DNA from: Terebella lapidaria
Taxonomy: Eukaryota; Annelida; Polychaeta; Terebellida; Terebellidae
Length of the DNA stretch: 64,000 bases
Reading direction: 5' to 3'
Assembly: GCA_949152475.1 (NCBI GenBank)
Contig: OX424561.1
Span: 3,720,001-3,784,000 of the forward strand
Numbering within the stretch: position 1 is the stretch's first letter; each line of letters begins with the position of its first letter. Below are positions 46,809 to 59,000 of the stretch, one piece after another. The notes beneath the pieces are model-generated. The model had not been told where the DNA came from and made no database searches. It saw nothing but the letters and a program-made list of their open reading frames with translations. Made by a program: the position numbers and the translations under genes.

Positions 46809-49800
46809 AAGTCCGTTTGTGTTTTACCGACTGAAAAGTAAATGCTCAGTCCTAAAAGCTAATAATGCAGATTTATCTACAATAAGGCTGCACATGTGTT
46901 TTGTTTTATCCGTTGAAGAGAAAAGCATGTACATGGAATTCCCCCCAAATGTATAAAACTTACACCCCAATCAATGCAGGTAATCCCTACTTCGATATAT
47001 ATGTTGTCTGTACCATGAATATAGACCTACTAAATGTTCGAGTAAATATCGGAGAAATAAAACAAACGATATTGTGTGTGGCAATACAAATATTGTTTTA
47101 ATCCAATTTTAAAATATGACCGCCATCAAAATTCCCTATGCATCAGTGAAAAATTATGTAGTACTATATTTATAGTATAGGATATATTTATAGGATATAT
47201 TGGAATAGTCCCCAACATCTAAATTGTTGTGACTGTCCATTTTTTTCTCAGAAGATATGGACTTACCTCCTGAAGTGGCAGAACTGTAGTTCCGTGTTAC
47301 GTGAGGTAAAATTTCAATAAATGGTATTATCAATAAAATTCAAGAATTCGGAGAGTCATTGCGTGTCATTTGTGCAAGAGTCCAATGTTCAGAAAAATAT
47401 GGAAGATGTCCTCTTTTCCCCACTTTTGACAGAATTGTACCGTGTTCGTCTATTCCAGCTCCGGGTCCGTCCACGACTTGTTCCGAGCGGTAATAAAACT
47501 CAAATCAGCCAAGTTGTGTGTGCTATCGCGCTAATCTACTAATTCCCGAGACATTCTAAGTATGTTTGACAAGTTGCAGATCGCTGTGACCGTGACGGTG
47601 GTGCTGTGACCTGATGGTGCGAGAGTCGGCGATCCTGAAGTGTCTTCCCTCGGATCTTGGAGCACGGCCTGAGAGTGTCTGGATCATCTGGAGTCTGTCC
47701 ACCAAGTGCAACTCTGCAGCCTCCCGGATCAGTTCCGTGTCCGCCGGTCGTTTTTCACAATTTCCCCGATGACAGGTTCCTATTCAATCGTTAATATATC
47801 GCTCCTTTTAGATTCCATTATCAATTTTTCGCTTTTGGTGGCAAAAAAGTCAGAAAACTAACCACAATTAAGCGCGGACCGATTAGGTCGATTGCGGAAA
47901 CTTTAATAGATTTTTTTTCACTGTTTATTCGCGGAGCGGTTTTTGAAAAGCGATATAGTCACGACAACATTATCTCTGAAGTCGGCGGCGGTCTCGTCTG
48001 GATTGGCATTTTATACGTGCTATAGTTGGCCGAGACCTCCCCCAAAGATCACAACGTAGAACAGTTTTATTAATTGCACAATTCCACTTGTGAGATCGGT
48101 AATTGCCGCGTTAATTGATAGCTGGATGACTGACCGCACCCGACTGCTCGCGAGCTGCACGCTGATTGGTTGGCACCCAACCGTCCGCGGGTTGTCCCGG
48201 GAAACGTTGTCCGGATCCTCTGGCGGGAAGCGGCTCGTGCAACTCAATCTCTTGTTATTCCATCGAATCACGGACAGTGGGAATACACACCGTGCGTGAG
48301 AATTCGAGGGTTTTTCTCATTTCCTCATCCACGGAGGCGGGGTTTAGGAAATCAGCATATAGCCTATACGGCACGCAATATTACATGTACATGTAGTTAT
48401 ATTATGGCGAGTTGATGAGCGTGAATCGTAATTGAATATCATTAGCCGATTAAGAAAGGGGAACTTGATGGATTATTTGCTTTTGAGTCAGCCTGTACAG
48501 TTACACACACGTATATTATCATAATATTTCGTGTGAACACATAGTATAATTGCCAAACTGTTGTTAACATGACTCGCAAGGGATAGAGCTATGTATGTTT
48601 TTAAACTACATGCATTATATTTGTGCTTTCCAAATTTAATTAGGCCTACTTAATTTTTTGCATTGCATAGAACCATTTATTCCCAATATGTTTTCCTAAT
48701 AATGTGTTCATACTTGCTAACATAACTGAACCACTCGTCAAGCAGTGACATCGAATCATTACATTAAAATTATGGAACTTGTTGCATCGGGAATCTATAA
48801 TGCTACATGTAAATAAGTATAACAATTAACTTGTCAAGTAATCTATCTACACACACAAATAGGAGTGAGTATTTCTGTGTATACGTGTAAATTACATGGT
48901 TGAAATGAAACAGAACAGATCCTCAACAAACACTAAAATCCGGCGAGTCTGGATTGTTGCTATGGCGCGTATTGGGCCGCGGAGTGTCCGTGACGGCTTG
49001 AATATTAAAGGGAGGGTCGGGTGGAGATAGAGCAGGCTCCAAATGCCCTGGAGGTGTCCGGTGACAGTCGGGGGGTGGGGGGTGGGTCGGGAGAGGCAGT
49101 GGCTCATATAGATCCCGGGGGTCAGCGGTTAAGCCCTGAGGCATCACTCCGTCACTGATGACGGACACACACCGCCTGTCATCAGCGTTATATATCGGAC
49201 AATCAAATCCCACAACGATTTGTAAAAGCGGCTTTAATTTCGCGAAATGTTTATCGACCGCGCGTTTGACATGTGCGGTTTTCGATGTCCGAGCGCTTTA
49301 TCTGATAATGTCACTACAGCTATATTACCGCCATTGATTAAGTCATTTACCGGATAAATTAGTTTTAGAGTGATTGATGTCAACAAATGTTTACACAAAC
49401 AAACCAGGAGACCGAACTCCCAAAGTTTCAAAGTTTCAACAACGTACATTTAATTTTGATAGTCCAAGTCCAACACTTGACGGTGATACGTGTTTGCGTT
49501 TGCCTAACGTATGCAAAAATATATGTATTATAATTGATGGTGAAATTAATCGATGAACGAAACAAATTTCATCTTATTTCGAGGTTTTTATGAGGTAGCA
49601 GTTTCACAATGTAGGCCTGCCAAAAGAAAGGAGAATTAACTTAGCTTATACGGATATGGTATTGATATGGTGGATATGGTCGGAGAATGCGTGTTGAAAA
49701 TCACATTTGTTGTTAACTGATGGATATTTGCATGCTGTTTGTCTGCGTCCGCCTCGCAGGTTTTTTGGAAACTCTCTACAGTTTGCACGTCTGAACCGAT

Positions 49801-52073
49801 TACACCAATGTTTTGGATGGACATGTCTTTTAGTTAGATCGCGACACCTATCGATATTGGTTGCCATAGCAACAAAATTGGCCGATTGGCGATACATTTT
49901 GTCTTGAAATTGACCTGTTTAGCACACATGGTTTGTTAACGCTTTATGGGTGGGAGATTTTGATGAATGATGATGGAATCGCAAAGGCTCGATGGGAAAG
50001 ACAGTCACACGATACCTATTGTTTTCTAGAATGATCAAATAAATATTAACTAGTTAACAGGTTGTTTATTACAACCATTGAATTACCCATTTTGACATCT
50101 GTGATAACAATAACATGTACTATGAGAGCAAATGGCGCTGGATTCTTGTTCAGAATAGAGAACATGCTTTTGGTGAAAACCGAACAAAATTACCGAATAA
50201 ATTAAAATTGGTTTTACTAGTTAAGTCTATTATTGACCACAATAAAAATAGTTAAGACAAAAATCTTTTATTATTGGGCTCAGCGAGGTAAAAGTTCTGT
50301 CCAGGAGAGATTTCATGGCTGTACCCATAATGTTGGGGGATTGAACAAGGTTTCATAATCCATTCCTGTGACAAGCTCCTCTGGAAATTATTTGGTAAGA
50401 ATAATTTTGACAAGTTAATAAGTTAATGAATATTTTAGTGAATAGTTAAGGTTCGGAATTTTCATTACTGATATCAGAAACCCATTATGGGTTTCTGCTG
50501 ATATCGATGAAACACACTGGCCTGGCAGTAATGATATTTTGTCTGAATTGAAATATTTTGGGCAACAGGGATAATAGCCATTTTTTTACACAGGTTTTGA
50601 TCAAATTACTGTAGTCTGTACACCTGGTTAATTGCCTGGGGCGAGAGTAGGGTTCGTTTGTTTTTGTTACAGCAACTTCGTATAAGTGGTGGTGTAATTA
50701 TGTTTTCGTTCGTTGTTGATTGGTGCCTAGGGAATTGGAGCATTACTCCTTTATTCTAGAATGGATGATCGTTTTTCTGGACATAGACTGTAACTAGTAG
50801 GGATTTAATCAATCTGATAACAGTATTTGTGTGTCCATTCAACACAATATGAACCTCATCTGTTTACATTAGAAACAGACTCCAAATCCCAAACAGTCAA
50901 AAAAGTTACGATGAAAATGTTATACGTAACGCCAGGACAGACGTATTTTAGAAATACCACTATTCTTTTTCAAATAGTTCTACTAAATAGAATCCGCATT
51001 CACAATAATTATTTAGAATATCAGATGTTATTGGGGAGAATTACAGAAATGAAATGATCTCATTCGCTCGAAAGACACGCACAGACACACGTTAAATGGA
51101 ATGGTAATTATATACTACCTCAATTTGATCCATTATTTTGCCTTGTTGTTACGTGTCAATATTAATATTATTATTGTCGATAGTTTTCGTAAATACCGCT
51201 CCATGATATTTAAATGGCGACAGATTTAGATTTCATCTTCTGCTCCAAATCATATGCCTGAAATTGAGCTATAGACGAATAATTTACTTCCTCGTGTGCG
51301 ACTGGCAGCTCCTGTAAACTCAGTTACATTAACAATTAAATTCTAAACGATTACCATAATTTGGCATTCAAGTCATTATCTCCTTTTGAAATCGATTAAA
51401 GAATAATTTCATTATGTGCTATTGCTATTTGTAAGTTTTATTGTAACAGCTTTGGGAATTCCCCCACACCTCCTTGTGGGTGGAACATTTGTATCAATCA
51501 CTCAACCCAGAATGCTACAGTCGTCCCCTGTAGTTTTCGAATCTAAGTTGGTGATAAATTTTGAACAGCATTTATATTGTAGTTTGAAATATTTCATAGT
51601 CATATTGGTTAGGTACGGAGGTTCGAATAGGACGAAATCCGAATCGAACTCGCTTGTCTAATAACATTTTATGGGAAAACTAATCCGATATATGGATTTT
51701 TTCAGTGAGTGAACTTCTCCTACATGTATAGTGCTTTCGTTACATTTCAATTCTTTAAACTAATGATCTATTCATTGGTCGTTTCATTATGTGTGAAAAA
51801 AATTTGTAAAAATTCTGAAATAAGACTGATATATTGTAGGCCTACACAATTACAAAGGATGATGTATCTGGATGAAATTATGATAAGTACCATCAAAACA
51901 GGGATGGGTCCCTTATGGGTTTCTTGTACCATCTAATGTTGTCAAATATTGTGGTAGCCAGGTTAATGAATGAGAAGCCACTATATGTCCCAATCTTTCG
52001 ATATAACAAATTGAACAGACACAAACAACCGACACATGATATCAAGTTCTCTATTATCGGATATTTATTGTGT
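46809..52073. other. HLX upstream and HLX-TTC13 intergenic region
   Basis: About 5.3 kb with no gene I can support. CpG-richer stretches at about 47450-48300 and 48950-49200 lie upstream of HLX and may be promoter or enhancer DNA. A near-perfect hairpin (GATATCAG...AAACCCAT / ATGGGTTT...CTGATATC) lies at 50470-50505. Confidence 0.4.
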
Positions 52074-52079
52074 TAACAA
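52074..52079 (-). terminator. Poly(A) signal candidate of TTC13
   Basis: AATAAA on the minus strand about 920 bp after the TTC13 stop, so 52.08-53.0 kb would be the 3' UTR. Nearer non-canonical signals cannot be excluded. Confidence 0.3.
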
Positions 52080-53001
52080 TGTGTGATAAACATGATATTT
52101 CGATCGAAAACAAACCTGCCAGCTCCATTTTGGAGCGATTCAACAATTTAAAATGTTTGACAGCTCATCCTAACAATACTGTTTAACAATGGCTTCAACA
52201 GGTAACATGCAATAAATACTGACAGTATCATATGTATATATATATTTCAACACAGCAATAACAGTTTGATCAGAAAGGCTATGGTTCATGTTCAGGGACC
52301 AACATTCACAAAATGCCTTGTCAAATCTTCACTCTACCTCACCAGGGCGTGACAATCATGAAAAGATGAATGACTACATGTGAGCTTTATGCATCTGGAC
52401 TGCAATTCACACTGGTATAGTGAAATGATGAAATGTTGCATATTTCAAAATAGAACTGTTGCCAAAAATACCCAATCAATGCCCAATCAGAATAAACTAA
52501 TCTTTTTGATTTGAGAATTCGCAGACCTTGCTGCTTCATAATTTCATCGAAGTCCTGTCAGGTTCTCCAAACTGAATATACAAATTTGTGAATGTGTCCA
52601 TAAAAAGACCCACACTTCTGTTGTTGAAGTCCATATTAGCCAATGTAAGCTTTCATATCAAAATTTCTGAATTTAAACAATTACATCAATGGCATGTAAA
52701 TGTCATTGTATACTGACCTAACTCACTTTAAACAATCATTATTCGACATCATTTTCATGCAAGGTATCAAATTAGATACTTGACCAGGACGTGGCATTAC
52801 AGATATTAAAAAAAAAATACAGCATTTTGAAGTACATGGCAGCAAAGATAAAGATTTGTCTAACTATATATGACACTTGTATTAGAACACAATTGAGATG
52901 GAAAGTTACCCTTTTTTTATCACAAACACTGGAATACTTAACACAACAAAAACCAACAGAGTCTGCATAACATGATATGGTTTGGTTCATTACGCTGACA
53001 T

Positions 53002-56000
53002 TCAGAGCAGCGTTCTGGTCATAATGTTGAGATCTGTGCAGTCGGGTATCCCCGTATTCAGGACGTCCAAAACTTCCCGCAAAGTGCTGAAGGCTTCAGA
53101 AACCTTCGGCAGGTTGGGAATCGGGTTTTTCTTCAGTCTGATATCGAAATAAACAGATGTACATCTACTGGAAGTATATAGGTCGATCAATACTGATACT
53201 ATTAGATGATTCTTTAATATAGTTACTCAATGATGCATGTCTATTAAATGATTGTTGAATATAGTCTCCAATGCAATGCTTGCCGCTAATTACCGTTTGA
53301 TATTCATCCAGTTTTTGGTGACCATGCTGAAAGTGTCTGGGCCTCCGGATATAGCTGCCTCAATCTCCAATAACTACAAAAGTATTGAGCATCATGAGCT
53401 ATGATCAAAATTTGATTCATCCAAACAAGAAAAACGATAGATCAGTCGACTGGGATCAAGTTTTTGCACGAACCCACAGATAACTCTTATGTGCTGTTCA
53501 AAGATTTTCAATATTGAATGATATGACACAAACATAGCATGCAGTGTCCTTACAATGAAGAGCATGCTACGTCTACAAAATGTGTATGTTTATGGTAAAC
53601 TTATACGACAATGGTACGTACCTTGCCTGTAGCAATGCGAGTGGTGGGTTCGCGGCCCACGGACATGACGAGACCGAGGATGACAGACCACGCGACCGCG
53701 CTCGTGCCGTGGGAGAGCGGAGACAGGTTCAGGAAGTAGTACACTAGCGACAGGATCAGGCTGATGATGTGGTCCGGGTCCTGTATCCATGGCAACAACA
53801 GCGTCACAGTGCAGGTGTGGGTGGATATAGAATAGCAGCATAGATCTCTTATACCAATATAATATAGCACAGTAGAGCTGTGTTAGTTCTTGTAAGCATT
53901 GCAGTTTTACCAAAATGACACAATTCTATATTATGTCTATAATATTTTAATGATTGGTAATATCTCCAGAACAAATAACAAAATTCACTGTATTTACCTG
54001 CGTGACATCATAACTGATTTTCCCAGTTCAGTGAGTTCAAGTAAATGAAACTATCTCACCTCGGAGGACTTGCCCTCAAGTTTGCGGATCTCGTGGTACA
54101 GCTGGTAGAAGACAAAGTCCAGCTCTCCGTGGATCGCCTTCGCTTTCTCGGTGTTGTACGGGAGGTTGATCGACAACGCTACTCGACCGTCCCTGTCATA
54201 CGGTAGTCATGGCAACAGTGAGTACCAGGGGAAATCAGATGTATGAACAGATGTATATTGCTCTATACTTCCATCTAATGCCAATGAGAATCTTATTATA
54301 CTCAGGGGTTTGTGACAACGAATCAGAAGGCTCCATGTAGTTTAAATCATTAAATTAATCAGTTTCTTATTATGATAAATTGTAGTCTGCAGTACAATGC
54401 TTATTCTAAAAATGTCTCAAAAAGATACCAACTTGTCTGAAGCTATGGACAAGTAAACTCCTTCATATTTTGGGGCCTTAGGGTCTTTCATACTTGGTAC
54501 TTGTGTAGCCATCACATAGCCTTGGTCACGAAACAGGTCCTTCTGCAAGTTGAAGAGTTAGTTGATCAACTGCAACATCCTCACTCAAGGCAATAACATT
54601 GTGGTTTGACTTTTTAATCATGTACCGGTATTTTTGATTTCACATATATTTGTGATTTGATATTATTACCTTGAATACATCTATCATTTCCTCATATGTT
54701 TCAACACTGAGCAGCTCATGCATGACAACCTCCGGATACATTTCCCCCTCACTGTAACCATGGTAACAGATCATGAATCAAATACTGCAATGACATTCCC
54801 ACAACAAAACTGAGCCCGCTGAGAGTTTTATTGAATGTGGTTAAATTCATTGTCGAAATTGAAAGATTCAAGTGCTTTGTAAATCATGATCTGAAGAGCA
54901 TTAAATAACGAAAGGATACTCATCTTTGGGATTTATTGTGAACAGTTCATATCTAGAGCGGATACATTTCTTGATTGCAAAATGTGCTAACGCCACTGTG
55001 TGGCACTTTACAGTTATATGTACCTATCCTGAGTCTAGAATCGGTATTCGGATTCTGATAATCAGAAATAAGACTGAGAAGGTATCTTACCCACAGTGGA
55101 CGGAGACCATGGTTTTGACGAGTTTATAGACTAAATCAAAGTAGTTCATCAGTCTGACATTGATGGTGTGGCCTCTGTGGAGGAAGATAAAGGTATGTTA
55201 TTCATAAGGTATGTTGTGGAGCGAATCCAATTAGCCTGACAGGTGGTGCTAACAACTTATGGTATTGATCATATCAGTGATTGTAAGTTTGCTACAAGAT
55301 GATCTCAAAATTTATTCCAATACTCTAAAACTTCTCGGGCAAATACTGGAGTCAGATGTGCCGCTAATGACACAGGTAAGTTATGAGGCTGACACCAACC
55401 TGACAGGTAAGTTATGAGGCTGACACCGACCTGACAGGTAAGTTATGAGGCTGACACCGACCTGACATGTAAGTTATGAGGCTGACACCGACCTGACAGG
55501 TAAGTTATGAGGCTGACACCGACCTGACAGGTAAGTTATGAGGCTGACACCGACCTGACAGGTAAGTTATGAGGCTGACACTGACCTGACAGGTAAGTTA
55601 TGAGGCTGACACCGACCTGACAGGTAAGTTATGAGGCTGACACCGACCTGACAGGTAAGTTATGAGGCTGACACCGACCTGACAGGTAAGTTATGAGGCT
55701 GACACCGACCTGACAGGTAAGTTATGAGGCTGACACCGACCTGACAGGTAAGTTATGAGGCTGACACCGACCTGACAGGTAAGTTATGAGGCTGACACAG
55801 ACCTGAAAGGTAAGTTATGAGGCTGACACCGACCTGACAGGTAAGTTATGAGGCTGACACCGACTTGACAGGTAAGTCATGAAGGCTGACACCGACCTGA
55901 CAATGTAGAGATCATGTGTGTATCCGAGCTCCTGCTCCGATTCCGGCATTCCGTCCAGCCAGAAAACAGGCTCCTCGGGGTTAACGAGGCGACGATAACG

Positions 56001-59000
56001 CACAGCAATGTCGAACAACTCCTTCCATGATATCCCTGGACCTGATGGGGTGACATCAAGATGTTGGAATGGGGTTATCACATGGCTTTGGCAGTCTCAC
56101 TGTCTTTCTGTTGTCTTTTAGAACTGTTTCTAATTGAATATGAGTATTTGTCAGTAACAGTTTTAGCCAGTTACCTGTTTTTGAATCTCCGACATCATTC
56201 CATACATCCTGCAGGTGGTTATAGATAACTCATGATTATTTTAAACAATAATTTTACTGGAAAAATCCAAATTTTCAGAAGGAAGAATTGCATCACACTA
56301 ATGATTTCTTTGAACTCCTTTAGATGACTGTTGGAAGTAATTTCACTATCAGTAGAGTACAAATACAGAACACCGTGCCAGACCTGCATGAGCTGAGCGA
56401 TGTGTAGTGCGCCGAGCCCGATGGCCATCTGTTCCCGTTTGTTGGTCAGATACCCGTCTGTCGAGTAGTCGGACATGTGACCCACTGCTCGGGCGTAACA
56501 CAGGATCGTCTGGACGTCCTCCGTCATGTGATAGAACTCTGGCGGGCTCACATCTCTGGAGGGAAGGGGTGGGGGGGGGGGACGGGGGTTGTATCATTCA
56601 ATATCATTGAACATTGTACTGGAAATACTTGTGACAGAATAAATATACAGAGGTCATTAGTCTATTTCAAAGCACAAATCAACATTTCACATTCAGTAGT
56701 ACACATTGAATGTTCTAATGTTATGAACTCACGAAGTAGCAGGTGATAGACCTGGTTGTTCTATGTATCCACTCTGCAATACAACAGAATTTCATGGTCA
56801 AATACCGGATACTTGGTTCATACCTTAAATAGTAATAAAGAACTTGCAAATGGATCAGCAGTGATCACTTCATGTTCCTTTCAAATGTTAACAAATTTTG
56901 AGCACATCTCATCTATGCTCATCACTGTACCTTGAATTGGAATGGTTCTGCCTTCATCCACTTTTCTTTGAATTCTTGTGACAAATCCCCATCAAAGTCA
57001 ATGTCTGTCAAAACTTCGTCCAAGTTACGATGGAGATATCTGGCATATTCTGAGTGAAGAGATGACGGAGAAGGTTATATATTTTTTGGTACCAGTGAAG
57101 CTCTAGAGACAGTATCAAATGCTGTGATATTTATAAACACACACACCTCTCAAATAATGTGCTTTTATAAACTCTGGAGACATTTTCAAAGGCTTCGGCG
57201 TCTGCACTAAAACCTGTTTTGGCAAAAAGTATTATTAATAATTCTGACAGGGAACTATATTTCGAATGCTCAAGATAGCATAATGCAAACAAGATGCCAG
57301 ATTTCATAACCTGTGAGCTTGTACCTTTGTGAATGACTTGATCCCGCTGTAGAACTGCCCTTTGGTGGTGAGAGTCAGAGCGTTCAGATACTGACATGCG
57401 TAGTTCTCAGGCTGTAGCTGCAGGCATTCCTGTAATCCACAGACATACACTGGTATATACATGCATTCCACGGACAGTGTGGTAACAGGCGACATTCACG
57501 GGTCCCATACATGTTGTACATTCATGGGGAAACGTGTGAAAACACATAACTAGGCAAGATCCACATAAATTGTTCAGCCTATATAATGCTGCATATAATG
57601 TTCCAATAGAAATGATATCATAATGTTCCAATACAAGCGATATCATAATGTTCCAATACAAGTGATATCATGATGTTGAAATTTGAAAAGAAACTAAATC
57701 ATGCACATCATAATGTTTCAATACACACATGATTCAAATCATAATGCAAGAGTCGAAACTGTACTTAAGAATTTTTGAAGTAGAAAATAAGCAAACCTGG
57801 AGATCCTGAGATGCCTCTGTGATAAGACCGTTGTTATAGAGGAAAGACCCCTTTAGCTGCAGGGTTTTCATGTGGTTGCCTTGTAAATGTAGTGTTTTGT
57901 TAAACATCTTCAAAGCATTTTTCGAGTCCCCCAGTTGTCTGTTAATGAGAATGGAGAACATATCATGACTTACCAGAAATAACTTGTTCTAGTCTCCCAT
58001 AAATTCATTACTTGCATGTAACAATGGTAAATGTTTATCAGCAAGAAACCTGTCGAAAAAGCAGAACTACCGTATATCTATTATTCTAACATGTTAGTAC
58101 AGTAACAGCAGATGAAGAGTACACATATTCCTTACCCATAAACATGGGCCAAACTAGCATGTGCATCATAGTTCTGAGGATACTTTGCTATTAAATCCTT
58201 GAAAACCTCAATCGCATTCTGAAAACATATAAAATATAAATTGTTAAAAAATCCAAAAGTTGAACAAATTTGGAAATTGATGTATTTTATGAATCCCGAG
58301 GCAGTTTTTCTGTTACCCGCAGCATGCCGCGGTAGTACAGGGTCAGCGCCAGGTTGTAGTACGTGTTCTCCGTGTGCGGTAACTCCTCGTACGATAGACT
58401 GTTCCGATAGTTCTTCTCCGCCGACTTCAGGTCCTGGCCACAACATATTGGAATTTCAAAAATTTAGAGCATCGTTGCATGACTACAAAATACTGTCAAT
58501 ACATTAAATTTATGATAGATCAGAAATTCAAGTTATGAAATTTTCTGGTTCTATTTCATGCATTATTATGCCTATGTCAACTGTACAACTGCAATGATAA
58601 AGGTTTGATTGATTACCCACGTTACCACGGTGACACTGACCTCGACCACGAACTGGAGTGTGGCTTTGAGGAAGTACGCCCGGCTGTTGTCTGTGTCCAG
58701 ATCTATCGCTCTCTCAACATTCAGCATCGCATCGTCATAGTGACCGAGTGGGATATACAGCTGCCAACAACATTGTGTGAAAAATTATGATTTATAAATT
58801 TGTTCAGAAAGGGAATTTTTTTTCAAAATAGAGGGAAAATTTACAGGTGCAAAACTAGTCATTGTACTGTCACTATGACCAACAATAAACGAAGAAACAT
58901 AGCACCAAGGGTGCTGTAGCTTACCGGCAATCATGAGAAACGCAGAGTATTGATTTTCCAACATATACATTGTTACACTGATCTTGAACTCTAATTGTCA

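Noticed and set aside
46110-46956. Plus-strand frames opposite HLX exon 1
   Set aside because: Shadows of the GC-rich HLX coding sequence on the other strand.
48892-49213. Overlapping minus-strand frames of 71 and 96 codons upstream of HLX
   Set aside because: Pro-rich, low complexity, no splice-consistent partners and no known family. The CpG-rich DNA is more likely regulatory.
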